This document shows positions 1 to 8,616 of a DNA stretch of 64,000 bases, in pieces. The notes beneath the pieces are model-generated. The model was not told the origin of the DNA and did no database searches. It saw nothing but the letters and a program-made list of their open reading frames with translations. The position numbers were made by a program, and so were the translations under genes. Position 1 is the stretch's first letter; each line of letters opens with the position of its first letter. Source of the stretch: Desulfarculales bacterium UBA702. GTDB taxonomy: Bacteria > Desulfobacterota > Syntrophobacteria > Syntrophobacterales > Syntrophobacteraceae. The DNA lies in the NCBI GenBank assembly GCA_002298165.1, contig DBMI01000016.1, forward strand, positions 1 through 64,000, given 5' to 3'.

Positions 1-198
1 ATGAATAAACATTATATTAGGCGGCATTACCGGGTCGGGAAAAAACCTGTTGACCCTTAAATGCGACGCAGCGGAAAATTATTATTTAGTCAAAAAAAGA
101 ACATTTTTGACTATATGGCCCTTCTTGCCTGCCTCCATCCCGGGTAAAAGCCGGTCAGGTCTTCAGGGCCACTCTCAGAGACTGCGACGGCAGATCAC

Positions 199-1365
199 TT
201 ACAACTGGCTCAGTACGGTGAGCATGTGCGCCACTTCGCTCAGGGGCGCGTTGAGATTGGCTCGGTGATTGGCAAAGAAGCTATCCAGATCGGAGTTGAG
301 GACGATCCACGGATCAACCTGTTCAGCCACCGAAAGTTCGTGGAGTACCGTATCCAATATATCCTGGCCGTGCATTGTCGAAGTTAGCTGGGTTTTGAAT
401 GCGACCCGAACCACCTTTAACATTTCGAAGTAAACGTGGGCAACTCCCTTTGCATAGTAGAAATGATCATCTGCTTGAAAATAGCCGACGGGCATCACAA
501 GGGAGCGGTTAACATTTCCGAGCAGGTCTTTGTAAGCGGAAAGGAGGGCCTCAAGGTTATCGCGGCGATAGTAAAAACTGCGTTGGCCGCTTTCCAGCTT
601 TGTCTTGAAAGCCCTGAGATGATCCAGGGCTTCATCGTATTGAGTTTCGGCTGATGGGAACCACCAGGAGTAGGCGGAGTTCATAAGCAGATTTACCGCC
701 TGCTCGAGGTCAGGGTCGTAGGTGTCAGCATCTCCGAGCCTTGTAAGGCTGTCTTTTAGTCGAAGGGCCGTGAAGCGCACTGCTTCGAGCACCCCCAGTT
801 GGTAATTATTGATATCATCTGTGAATCGGCCTATCAGGATATCATTTGGGCGCCACCCAAGGGTTCTCCCGTGGAGTTCGTGATCGAGCAGGGCAATGAG
901 GGTATCAACAAATGTGACGCCCGGAATGGCCGAGACTTCCGGAAGCGCGATGGCGTGGCCTTGTCCCTCGCCATGCGCCGCTTGCCCTTCAGCATGTCCC
1001 TCAGCCTGAGATTCTCCATGGCCCTGAAGCGAGCCAAGCGGTGCCGCCTGTCCTGTTCCATGTGCGGATTGCTGGTCTCCACGCGTCTCGGCGGGGGCTT
1101 GGGGGAGGGGCTGGGCCGGTGGTTGAACCGCCTGTTCCCGTGCCGGCGGTGGAACTGCGGGCTGCTCATGGTCCTGTGCCGCTGGTAGAGAGGTTTTGGG
1201 CTGATCCGCCGTTTCTCCTTCGAGGCTATGCTTTTGTATCGCAACCGTGAGGTTGGCAACTCCGAAGACTATGAAAGAAACAGTAGCCATTATAAGAAGA
1301 TACATCGACGGCCGCTTCAGTAGTTTCCCGCAATCGCCCCCGGACGGTTCCCTCAGGCATCGCAT
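199..1365 (-). CDS. DUF2333 family membrane-anchored protein
   Basis: Function unknown. One membrane segment lies near residues 20-42 (YLLIMATVSFIVFGVANL), followed by a low-complexity Pro/Gln/Ala/Gly/His-rich linker to about residue 145 and then a folded C-terminal domain. That domain contains GWRPNDILIGRFTDDINNYQ, which I recognise from the DUF2333 family, and a WWFPSAETQY stretch. The layout implies a short cytoplasmic N-terminus, a periplasmic linker and a periplasmic domain. It is the first complete gene on the left and reads away from queD on the same strand. The family assignment is from memory of the motif; no enzymatic residues are evident. Confidence 0.75.
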   Translation of the reverse strand: MRCLREPSGGDCGKLLKRPSMYLLIMATVSFIVFGVANLTVAIQKHSLEGETADQPKTSLPAAQDHEQPAVPPPAREQAVQPPAQPLPQAPAETRGDQQSAHGTGQAAPLGSLQGHGESQAEGHAEGQAAHGEGQGHAIALPEVSAIPGVTFVDTLIALLDHELHGRTLGWRPNDILIGRFTDDINNYQLGVLEAVRFTALRLKDSLTRLGDADTYDPDLEQAVNLLMNSAYSWWFPSAETQYDEALDHLRAFKTKLESGQRSFYYRRDNLEALLSAYKDLLGNVNRSLVMPVGYFQADDHFYYAKGVAHVYFEMLKVVRVAFKTQLTSTMHGQDILDTVLHELSVAEQVDPWIVLNSDLDSFFANHRANLNAPLSEVAHMLTVLSQL

Positions 1366-1398
1366 CAGTATTGCTCCTTGTATCGGCTCAGGTCTTGG

Positions 1399-1782
1399 TC
1401 AAAACTCCATATATGTAGCGCAGGCATCGGCCGATTCCCATGCCGATACCTTATAAAGCCGACAATTGCCATTGTTCAGCTTTGCGGAAAGGCGCTCGAA
1501 AATGTATCTTGCTATATTCTCTGATGAAGGATTGCTTTTTTCGAAATAGGGCAGTTGATTCAAATACTTATGATCTAACTCCTCCAAAGTTTCCCTCACA
1601 ACCTGCTTGATCTCACCGAAATCCTTTAAAATTCCATTATCAGCAAGCTGCGACCCCCGCAACACGACTTCCACTTTCCAATTGTGTCCGTGAAGATTTT
1701 CACACTTCCCGCGAAAATCAAACAGATTGTGAGCCGCAGCGAAGTCGGTTAATACTTTTACTTCAAAAAGCTTCTGACTCAA
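1399..1782 (-). CDS. queD: 6-carboxy-5,6,7,8-tetrahydropterin synthase (QueD/PTPS family)
   Basis: Converts 7,8-dihydroneopterin triphosphate to 6-carboxytetrahydropterin, the first step after GTP cyclohydrolase in queuosine (7-deazaguanine) synthesis. The sequence shows the family zinc histidines in AAHNL and ENLHGHNWKVEV, with the catalytic Cys in RGKCENLHGH, and LDHKYLNQ further on. I chose the TTG at 1782 because AGAGG lies 11 bases upstream and it gives 127 residues, normal for QueD. A TTG at 1830 would add 16 residues without homology. No other queuosine gene is nearby. Family assignment is firm; a plain PTPS-like role is the only real alternative. Confidence 0.88.
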   Translation of the reverse strand: MSQKLFEVKVLTDFAAAHNLFDFRGKCENLHGHNWKVEVVLRGSQLADNGILKDFGEIKQVVRETLEELDHKYLNQLPYFEKSNPSSENIARYIFERLSAKLNNGNCRLYKVSAWESADACATYMEF

Positions 1783-2342
1783 AACAAAAATTTCCTCTTC
1801 TGGCGCAACGGTTTCTCCCGAATTGCACAAACCAAATTTCTACCGAGGGTGTAGGGCAAGCCGGCGGGGCCATATGCCCCGAAGCCAAAAAAATCCCTTA
1901 GCATCAATGGCTTAGAAATATTTACCCGATGGAACTGCGGTTTGTCAATCGTATTCCCGCCCGGAAGCGGAGTACCACCAAGTACCCTCTTTTCACTGAA
2001 TTACTTCTTATCCATCACAAGGAAAAGGGTTCTGGACAGGTAGCATCGTTCTTGGGATCCACCCTGAATGGGCGGGGGCGGAATGGCGCGCTTATAGTGC
2101 ATAACTGGTAATAAGATCATTTATTCCGTGAAATTTAATTCTGATCCGGGATGCCCGGAAACTGGTCGAGAAGGTGACATCCTTTTGCCGGGGATGATTT
2201 CGAAATTACTCGCCAGATTTTAATATCTCAGTGTCGCGGCTGTTTTTTTGTTGGGACGGCGACGGTCTTGACAGTCTACGCCACTTTTGTTACACAGAGA
2301 GGCTCAAAGGAAAACCGGAAACCTTTTCAGGTTCCTGCCTAA
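1783..2342. other. Intergenic region between queD and tRNA-Met
   Basis: About 560 bases without a convincing gene. The queD-proximal part contains a short hairpin (GGGGCATATGGCCCC) and the tRNA-proximal part a predicted tRNA promoter. Short open frames here lack ribosome binding sites and recognisable sequence. Confidence 0.5.
2268..2296 (+). promoter_or_regulatory. Predicted sigma-70 promoter of tRNA-Met
   Basis: A perfect TTGACA (2268-2273) is followed after 17 bases by TACACA (2291-2296), a weak -10. It lies about 45 bases before the tRNA. Prediction from sequence only. Confidence 0.4.
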
Positions 2343-2415
2343 GGCGGTGTAGCTCAGTCGGTAGAGCACGCGGCTCATATCCGCGGCGTCCGGGGTTCGA
2401 AGCCCTGCACCGCCA
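2343..2415 (+). tRNA. tRNA-Met (anticodon CAT)
   Basis: A full cloverleaf can be drawn. The 7-bp acceptor pairs GGCGGTG with CACCGCC and the discriminator is A. The D arm is GCTC/GAGC, the anticodon stem CGCGG/CCGCG with loop CTCATAT (anticodon CAT at 2376-2378), and the T arm CGGGG TTCGAAG CCCTG. CCA is not encoded. The acceptor starts with a normal G-C pair, so it is not a formyl-initiator of the usual C1-A72 mismatch type; it is an elongator Met tRNA, or less likely a lysidine-modified Ile2 tRNA. A T-rich tract follows directly and may help end transcription. Confidence 0.93.
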
Positions 2416-2419
2416 TTTT

Positions 2420-4177
2420 TTATTTTCTAAATCTCTGCAGTTCTATTTTCAGTAAAGATGCGTATCGCGATCGGAGGCTCTCGAACCGAGGGCCGTCCTC
2501 CGAGTCCCCGAGGACCGAGGTCGAATGGGCGCAATACCCGAGTCGGAAAGCCAGGTAGGCAATTGAGTAGAAAGGAAGATTTTCCTCGATTCCGGCTCTG
2601 CCTGAGATTTTCTGAAAGTCGGCTATAAATTCCCTCCACAGCCGCTCTCCAAGACCGAACTCAATACGAAATGCCGCAAGGTCCCATAAGATGTCCTGGG
2701 GCCCCGGGAAAAAATGATCTTCGAAGTGTTCCGCGGAATCCATTTTGTAGAATCCTTCACCACAGGACATCCATTCGTGAGCGGCCACCCGGTTATCGAG
2801 GAAGATGGGCTCAATGTTTTGCATCTTGTAGCCGGCGTCGCTGACGAACTCGACCTGCTGTACCCAGTTGTGTCCCAGCCCTTCGAGTATGTTCACTTGA
2901 ATCATCTTTATCAACTCATCCATTTGAGCCCGATAAGTTGCCGGAAAGGTGCGCGCGACAAAAGAGAAGTACCGTGACGCAAACTTCAGAAAGTGTTCAC
3001 CTTGCTTTTCAGGTACAAGGGGACTGCCGGGGTGGAAATCCATCAGTAGGAAGCCTTCTCGAAAGCCTCTTATCGGCGGATGAATCCCTTCTTCTGAAAG
3101 CAGTTGTGCCCTCTGGAAGACCAGTTTACCATGTGAACCGAGCCCGCAGAACTTGGCAAAAACCGGTGTGTTTTCGGTTTCATTTTGCCGCGGACTGATT
3201 TTCGGGGAGATGAGGTACTTTCTTCTCTCGAAGCTGGGTTGAACGGCGGGATAGAGCTTCTTGTCTCTATAGAGGAGAGATCGCCATCCACCGGCTGAGA
3301 TATCCCGTACTGCTCCTGAATCAGCGTTTTCCGAAAATGGTGAGAGCCCGTCTCGAATTTCTTCGAACTGCGTTATGTACTTGGTAAACCTCGGCCAGAG
3401 ATTTTGGGCCTCCCGCGATAGAAAAGCAGCCGGGTTGCCCTCCCATGCGGGAAAAATGAATATGTTGCGGTCTTCGAATCCAAGTTCCGAGACTTTCTCT
3501 GCTGCTGAGCAAATAGAGGATCCACTGAGGCCAGGGCCTTCATCAATAATCAGGACCGGCCACCCGGCCCGTTGCTTCAATTCCTCTTCCAATTGAGGGG
3601 AAAGAGTGAGTTTCCGGTCGAATGGATGACCACGCGGTCGGACAGAAAGGGAAAACACGGTGCAGCCAAGATCTTGCAGTTGCCCGCCAACAGCCGAACA
3701 AAGGCTTGTTCCTATGCTGCGCAAGCCGATGCATACTGCATTCAGGGGTTGACGCTCGGATCGAAATCTCTGGGCTGACCGGAGATACATTTCGGGGTAG
3801 AGGGCATAAAACGAATAGCCCTCGGGGAAGGAAATTCTCACACTGGGGGGAAACCGGTGGTCACCGGCCTCAGCTATGGCTTCGGTAAGCTGGAAGGCCT
3901 GAATCCTTGCGGCAGAGGCTGCCCGGCCAATAATCATCGAGAGCAATTGCCCCGCGATTAGACCTGCGCGCCGGAATGCGAGCAGGGGCGGGTGGTTATG
4001 GTCAAAATCAGGGCATAGTGCGTCGGCTACGCCGGCTTCCAATTCACCCAACCCGATAAGAATCTCGCGTACACCCTCTTGAGTGGGACGGGCTTGTTGA
4101 TCCTTTGCAAGTTGGATAAGCTCGAACAGAGCATCCGCTGTGTTAACGTCCCGTGCCGGATTTCTGTAAATAATCAT
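2420..4177 (-). CDS. Fusion of a phosphoribosyltransferase-like domain with a possible kinase-like C-terminal domain
   Basis: I do not recognise a named gene. Residues 145-235 look like a type I phosphoribosyltransferase core: CIGLRSIGTSLCSAVGG resembles the first loop and VLIIDEGPGLSGSS (about 208-221) resembles the acidic PRPP-binding loop. Residues from about 335 have FCGLGSHGKLVFQ, then FLLMDFHPGSPL and finally GPQDILWDLAAFRIEFGL. The last resembles the late Asp-containing motif of aminoglycoside-phosphotransferase-like kinases, but no HGD catalytic loop is obvious. The product is soluble, 585 residues, ATG start with a poor ribosome binding site. It is monocistronic and convergent with tRNA-Met. 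A nucleotide- or PRPP-linked role is inference. Confidence 0.6.
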   Translation of the reverse strand: MIIYRNPARDVNTADALFELIQLAKDQQARPTQEGVREILIGLGELEAGVADALCPDFDHNHPPLLAFRRAGLIAGQLLSMIIGRAASAARIQAFQLTEAIAEAGDHRFPPSVRISFPEGYSFYALYPEMYLRSAQRFRSERQPLNAVCIGLRSIGTSLCSAVGGQLQDLGCTVFSLSVRPRGHPFDRKLTLSPQLEEELKQRAGWPVLIIDEGPGLSGSSICSAAEKVSELGFEDRNIFIFPAWEGNPAAFLSREAQNLWPRFTKYITQFEEIRDGLSPFSENADSGAVRDISAGGWRSLLYRDKKLYPAVQPSFERRKYLISPKISPRQNETENTPVFAKFCGLGSHGKLVFQRAQLLSEEGIHPPIRGFREGFLLMDFHPGSPLVPEKQGEHFLKFASRYFSFVARTFPATYRAQMDELIKMIQVNILEGLGHNWVQQVEFVSDAGYKMQNIEPIFLDNRVAAHEWMSCGEGFYKMDSAEHFEDHFFPGPQDILWDLAAFRIEFGLGERLWREFIADFQKISGRAGIEENLPFYSIAYLAFRLGYCAHSTSVLGDSEDGPRFESLRSRYASLLKIELQRFRK

Positions 4178-4614
4178 CTAGACTGCCAAATTGACGGTGG
4201 AAGATAAACAGGGTTCAATCTTCTCACCCGGTTCTTGATTTCGGGTTTTTACTCCGGGTCGGAAGAATTTAGGGACTGATTATGCCGAAGTAAAGAAAAT
4301 CGCGTTAAGACGCATTATACATTTCCATGCTCCTGGTTAATGGGTTAAGAACTCTATTGGCCAACGGCTATATTCAAGAAGACCCGGATTGAACCAGCCA
4401 TCATTTGGGGCTTGACGTTGGCCCGGCTCCCGTGTTTTGGCATTGCGCATGCCATTTTTTCCATAAAAAAAGAGGGCTTCCACAATCAAATGCTTCTCTT
4501 TTTTGTTGAAAAGCGGAGAATTATCCTTTAATACTGCATGAGAACTCAATAAAACTTGGAATATTCTGAACCTAAGCCCCCAGCAGGTTCGGCGGCCTAA
4601 GGAAAGGAAAGTGT
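4178..4614. other. Intergenic region upstream of ihfA
   Basis: About 440 bases separating two divergent genes, so it must hold both promoters. A possible ihfA promoter is listed separately. I see no RNA gene or convincing small gene. Confidence 0.5.
4506..4534 (+). promoter_or_regulatory. Possible sigma-70 promoter of ihfA
   Basis: TTGAAA (4506-4511) and TAATAC (4529-4534) are separated by 17 bases and lie about 80 bases before the ihfA start. The -10 match is weak. Confidence 0.33.
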
Positions 4615-4902
4615 ATGACTTTGACCAAGGCTCACATCGTTGAAAATCTCTTTGCGAAAAACATTTTTACCAAAACCGAATCTGCCCAGATTATCGAGAC
4701 CTTGTTCGAGATAGTTAAGCAGACACTCGAAAAGGGTGAAGACGTACTTATCAGCGGGTTCGGGAAATTCAGCGTTAAAGACAAAAACCAGCGCCGCGGC
4801 CGCAATCCCCAGACGGGGGATCCCATCATACTGTCCCCGCGCAAAGTGGTGACATTCAAATGTTCCGGTGTTCTCCGGGAGAGAATCAACGAGGGTGCAT
4901 AG
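4615..4902 (+). CDS. ihfA: Integration host factor alpha subunit (HU/IHF family DNA-bending protein)
   Basis: Nucleoid protein that bends DNA, normally as a heterodimer with IHF beta. The 95-residue chain has the family layout: two N-terminal helices, then LISGFGKFSVKDKNQRRGRNP, the beta-arm with the intercalating-proline region RNPQTGDPIILSPRKVVTF. The KNQRRGRNP segment and the MTLTKA start fit the alpha subunit better than HU. AAGGAAAGG precedes the ATG. mlaE starts only 25 bases downstream, so the lipid-transport operon may be co-transcribed. This protein could assist the sigma-54 promoter of glnA in this window (inference). Confidence 0.9.
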   Translation: MTLTKAHIVENLFAKNIFTKTESAQIIETLFEIVKQTLEKGEDVLISGFGKFSVKDKNQRRGRNPQTGDPIILSPRKVVTFKCSGVLRERINEGA

Positions 4903-4927
4903 CTCTGGAATGAAAGGAGATTCCTAA

Positions 4928-6058
4928 TTGGAGGGAGGACTCCCCTTTGAAGTGAGGAGGCCCTCTGCAGGGGAATACATCCTCGTTTTCAATGCTCCTT
5001 TGTCCTACGATAATGCCGGTGCGGTCTGGGAAGGCCTGAACCATTTCCTCAGGGAAGAAAACCCCTCGTCCCTGGTCGTTGACCTGTCCGCCACACCCAG
5101 GATAGACAGCGCCGGGATAGCCCTGTTGAGGGCAATTCAGCGCATCTGCGAAAGACGCCGCCTTGAATTACGATTCGAGTCTATCCCGCCTTCCGCGCTG
5201 CACTTTCTCACACTTATCGAGAAAAAAGAACCTCCTGCCCCTGAAAAGCCGCCCTTAACCACTGCCCGGTTGATCACACTTTTAGGGTTCCTCGTCCTGC
5301 ATGCATGGGATGAAGTGGTGGGATTCTACCGGTTTTGCAGGGAATTCATTGTCTACTCCATTCGGGACCTCCATCATACGAGGCGTTTTCGCTGGAATGA
5401 GATGCTCTACTACCTGCAGCTCACCGGCGCGAACGCCATGTCCATTGTATTCCTGCTGAGTTTTCTGCTGGGCCTGGTAATGGCGTTTCAGGCCGCGGTG
5501 CAGCTTCGCCAGTTTGGCGCAAATATCTATGTGGCCGATCTGCTCAGCCTGGCCATTACACGCGAACTTGCACCGGTATTTACGGCCATCATCGTTGCCG
5601 GCCGGTCCGGATCGGCTTTTGCCGCCGAAATCGGCACGATGAAAGTAAACGAGGAACTCGATGCCCTTGAGGTGATGGGTTTCAATCTGGCCGAGTTCAT
5701 AACGATGCCCAAGGTTATTGCCCTGATGATTGCGGGGCCTCTTCTAACTATGTGGGCCAACTTTTCTGGTATCATGGGCGGGATAGTGGTCGGGATTTTT
5801 ACACTCGATCTCACCGCCTACGGTTTCATGGCCGAGATTTTTTCGGTGCTGTCGATGAAAGATATCATCACCGGGTTGATCAAGTCCGAAATTTTTGCCA
5901 TGCTGGTGGGCCTGATCGGCTGTTTTCGCGGATTCGAAACCGGAACCGGTGCCGACAGCGTCGGCCGTCAAACGACATCGGCGGTTGTGAGTGGAATTTT
6001 TGCGATTATCTTTGCGGATGCGATCTTTACGGTCATCTTTCACTATCTCGGCTGGTGA
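4928..6058 (+). CDS. mlaE: MlaE-type ABC transporter permease with N-terminal STAS domain
   Basis: Inner-membrane permease of an MCE/Mla phospholipid transporter between inner and outer membrane. Residues 1 to about 110 form a STAS domain (LVVDLSATPRIDSAGIALL), the role played by separate MlaB in E. coli. The rest is the MlaE permease with about five membrane helices, including FLLSFLLGLVMAFQAAVQL, VAGRSGSAFAAEIGTMKVNE and GLIGCFRGFETGTGADSVG, all family hallmarks. The start is TTG with AGGAG eight bases upstream. It runs directly into mlaF, with 9 bases between them. Confidence 0.93.
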   Translation: MEGGLPFEVRRPSAGEYILVFNAPLSYDNAGAVWEGLNHFLREENPSSLVVDLSATPRIDSAGIALLRAIQRICERRRLELRFESIPPSALHFLTLIEKKEPPAPEKPPLTTARLITLLGFLVLHAWDEVVGFYRFCREFIVYSIRDLHHTRRFRWNEMLYYLQLTGANAMSIVFLLSFLLGLVMAFQAAVQLRQFGANIYVADLLSLAITRELAPVFTAIIVAGRSGSAFAAEIGTMKVNEELDALEVMGFNLAEFITMPKVIALMIAGPLLTMWANFSGIMGGIVVGIFTLDLTAYGFMAEIFSVLSMKDIITGLIKSEIFAMLVGLIGCFRGFETGTGADSVGRQTTSAVVSGIFAIIFADAIFTVIFHYLGW

Positions 6059-6067
6059 TGGGAAAAT

Positions 6068-6853
6068 ATGAAAAAGGATTTCCCCGATAGTTCCTCCGGG
6101 ACTCCCGTACTTTGTCTGGAGAAGTTAACCATCGGGTATGGAGACAACGTTGTACTTAAAGATGTCGATTTTTGCGTCAACCCCGGAGATATAGTTACGG
6201 TTCTGGGAGGCAGTGGATGTGGGAAAAGTACGCTGCTGAAGGCAATGATCGGCCTGCTCCCGCCGACCAAAGGCCGGATTTTCCTTCGGGGGGAGGAAAT
6301 TTCGGGAAATGTTTCCGGAAGGGCTCTGGCGGAGACAAGAAAAAGAATTGGGGTGCTGTTCCAGTCCGCCGCGTTAATAGGGTCTCTTACTATTGCGGAA
6401 AATGTGGCACTGCCGATCATTGAATTTTCGAAAGCCCCGCCCAAAATGGTGCATGATATTGTGCGCCTTAAGCTCGAGATGGTAAAACTTGGCGGCTTTG
6501 GAGATTATTTCCCCTCCGATTTAAGCGGAGGGATGAAGAAAAGGGCAGGGTTGGCCAGAGCGATGGCGCTCGATCCGGAAATACTTTTCTGCGATGAACC
6601 TTCATCCGGACTGGACCCGGTGACTTCAGCCGAGATGGACCAGTTGCTGCTCGAACTGAACGAGTCGCTCGGCATCACCATGGTGGTGATTACACACGAT
6701 CTGCCGAGCATTATGACTATTTCCGACTGGTCGATCATGCTCGATCGAAGTGTACGCGGAATAATCGCAAAAGGGCCGCCGGATGAGCTGCAAAAGAGTC
6801 CGGACCCGCGCGTCCACGCCTTTTTTCACAGGCAACCGACACCAGAAGACTGA
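6068..6853 (+). CDS. mlaF: MlaF-type ABC transporter ATP-binding protein
   Basis: ATPase that powers the Mla/MCE phospholipid transporter on the cytoplasmic face. All ABC motifs are present: Walker A VLGGSGCGKSTLL (about 44-56), Q-loop VLFQSAALIGSLTIAENV, signature LSGGMKKRAGLARAMALDPE, Walker B ILFCDEPSSGLDPVTSAE and the switch His in VVITHDL. The signature LSGGMKKR is typical of MlaF rather than of other importers. The gene sits between mlaE and mlaD as in other Gram-negative operons. Confidence 0.94.
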   Translation: MKKDFPDSSSGTPVLCLEKLTIGYGDNVVLKDVDFCVNPGDIVTVLGGSGCGKSTLLKAMIGLLPPTKGRIFLRGEEISGNVSGRALAETRKRIGVLFQSAALIGSLTIAENVALPIIEFSKAPPKMVHDIVRLKLEMVKLGGFGDYFPSDLSGGMKKRAGLARAMALDPEILFCDEPSSGLDPVTSAEMDQLLLELNESLGITMVVITHDLPSIMTISDWSIMLDRSVRGIIAKGPPDELQKSPDPRVHAFFHRQPTPED

Positions 6854-6885
6854 GCGGCGGCGAACCTGCCTGGAGGAACATCACT

Positions 6886-7875
6886 TTGCCTCGCACCGTT
6901 AGTGCGTACAGAATCGGAATTTTCGCAATCATCTGCGGCATCATAACCGCCGCGGGATTCATATGGATTGGTGCCTACTCCTATTTCAAGGACACGCGGA
7001 CCTATGCTGCCTATTTCAACGAATCGGTAAAAGGGCTGACAAAAGATGCCGCGGTAAACTACAGGGGCGTAGCGGTTGGTCATGTGACATCGGTTGGAGT
7101 TGCGCCCGACGGTAGCCTGATCGAAGTGCTGGTAAAACTAAACTCCGAGTTTAGGATCGATGAGACAGTGGCCATGCAGCTTCGGCAGCAAATCCTGACC
7201 GGACTTAGCTATCTTGAAATTGATACTGCTCCGGACAATATCGAGTCGCTCAGCCCCCGGATTACTTTTCCGACGAAATACCCGGTAATCAGGACTTACC
7301 CATCCGAGATGGCTCAGCTTAAATTCGCTTTGCAGAATCTCTACGAGAAATTCAACACTCTCGATCTCCAGTCGCTCACGAAAAGCTGGACAAAAGCAGG
7401 CGAGCTTGCAAGTAATCTATTAACCCAATTCGGCGCGGGGGAGCAGACGGGTGATCTCAAAACAACGATATCAAACCTCAGAAAGACCACCGAGTCATCC
7501 GCCGCAATCCTGGAACGCTTGAACAAAGCAGCCAATGATGCGGGCATGACGAAGGGCTTCAGCGATTTTTCCGCAACACTGAATGCAACAAGGGTGGCAT
7601 CTGAAAATCTGGCTCGCCAGCTCTCGAGCCTGCCCCCTGACGTTCTGAAGCAACTCTCCGCACAGCTCGGGCAGACCGTAACGACCGGAGGCACACTTTT
7701 CTCGGGCCTCAGCAAGCACGTGGGCGAATCCTCCGTGCTGCTGGAACAGAACCTTCAGCAGTTGAAGATCTTGTTGTCACAGCTGAACGCACTGGTACAG
7801 GGCCTGAAGGAGCAGCCCAACAGGATGGTTTTTCCAAGCAAGGAGCAACCCGATCCCTTTGAAAAAAAGAAGTAG
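6886..7875 (+). CDS. mlaD: MlaD-type MCE domain protein
   Basis: Membrane-anchored periplasmic MCE protein, expected to form a hexameric lipid-binding ring bound to the MlaE/MlaF complex. There is one N-terminal helix (GIFAIICGIITAAGFIWIGAY) and then an MCE domain with YFNESVKGLTKDAAVNYRGV and GHVTSVGV. The region after about residue 130 is helical (SNLRKTTESSAAILERLN) and likely forms the extended coiled part seen in longer MCE proteins; at 329 residues it is longer than E. coli MlaD. The start is TTG with CTGGAGG upstream. The C-terminus is lysine-rich. Confidence 0.92.
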   Translation: MPRTVSAYRIGIFAIICGIITAAGFIWIGAYSYFKDTRTYAAYFNESVKGLTKDAAVNYRGVAVGHVTSVGVAPDGSLIEVLVKLNSEFRIDETVAMQLRQQILTGLSYLEIDTAPDNIESLSPRITFPTKYPVIRTYPSEMAQLKFALQNLYEKFNTLDLQSLTKSWTKAGELASNLLTQFGAGEQTGDLKTTISNLRKTTESSAAILERLNKAANDAGMTKGFSDFSATLNATRVASENLARQLSSLPPDVLKQLSAQLGQTVTTGGTLFSGLSKHVGESSVLLEQNLQQLKILLSQLNALVQGLKEQPNRMVFPSKEQPDPFEKKK

Positions 7876-7965
7876 GACCGTAATTGGCCCTGAATCATAA
7901 TGCTGTTGAGGTAAGATTTTTGGGTTTTGATCTTGTTGGATTTATCTCTGAACGAAAGGTGTGTC

Positions 7966-8616
7966 TTGAAGCGCGGTATTGAGAAAAGGGATTTCCCGTA
8001 TAAAATGATGGGGCGAGCACTTCCGGCGGTTTTTCTCCTGTTCTCGATTTACGGATGCGTGGGTGCATTTTCCCGTGCCCAGCCGCCTGACTACTTTCAG
8101 CTTGATTACAGCCCGCGCCCCGCTACCTGCTCGAAACCGTTTTCAGGGGCGGTTCGTATCTGGGCCCTCACCGCATCCGCCCCGTACGACCGCGAACAGA
8201 TGGTCGTTGTGACTCCCTCCGACATGGTGCGGTTCTCGTCAAACCACAGGTGGGTTGCTCCTCCCGGAAACATGCTTGCGGATAAAATCATGCGCGATAT
8301 GTCTTTGTCGCGAATTTTTGAAGATGCAGTTCCGGTAGGCAGTCCCGTTAGTGCTACCTTTGAAATGGCGGGTCACATCTACCGGTTCGCACTCGAAGAA
8401 AACGGCTCCCCCCCTCATGCCGTATTGGACCTGGATGTTACCTTCTGGCAGGAAATACCTGTTCGCACCATACTCCTCAAAAAGAATTTCCATTACGAAA
8501 GCCCCCCCCTCTCCGGTCACGACCCCTCGGAATTTTCAAAAGCAATGGCTGAAATCGTATCACGGCTCTCGGCAGACCTGAGAAACGAGATCTGCACGGT
8601 TATGCAAGGCAGCTAG
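7966..8616 (+). CDS. ABC-type transport auxiliary lipoprotein of an MCE system (PqiC/ABC_trans_aux family)
   Basis: Likely outer-membrane lipoprotein partner of the MCE transporter. An N-terminal hydrophobic segment ends in a lipobox-like FSIYGC, so the Cys would be lipidated. The mature part begins YFQLDYSPRPATCSKPF and continues with VRIWALTASAPYD and MVRFSSNHRWVAPPGNMLADKI, the pattern of the auxiliary family (former DUF330). I set the start at a TTG preceded by GAAAGG; starts further upstream or at the internal ATGATG are possible. It closes the mla operon and overlaps the convergent dnaA by 17 bases at the 3' end. Confidence 0.82.
   Translation: MKRGIEKRDFPYKMMGRALPAVFLLFSIYGCVGAFSRAQPPDYFQLDYSPRPATCSKPFSGAVRIWALTASAPYDREQMVVVTPSDMVRFSSNHRWVAPPGNMLADKIMRDMSLSRIFEDAVPVGSPVSATFEMAGHIYRFALEENGSPPHAVLDLDVTFWQEIPVRTILLKKNFHYESPPLSGHDPSEFSKAMAEIVSRLSADLRNEICTVMQGS

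Noticed and set aside
1..60. Short open frame starting with ATG at base 1
   Set aside because: Only 19 codons, no upstream sequence to judge, no recognisable protein.
1831..1920. Possible preQ1 riboswitch in the queD leader
   Set aside because: The minus strand has CTACACCCTC, as in preQ1-I aptamers, but the matching 5' stem and A-rich tail are not in place.
4337..4549. 70-codon minus-strand frame before ihfA
   Set aside because: No ribosome binding site, no homology and poor composition for a real gene.
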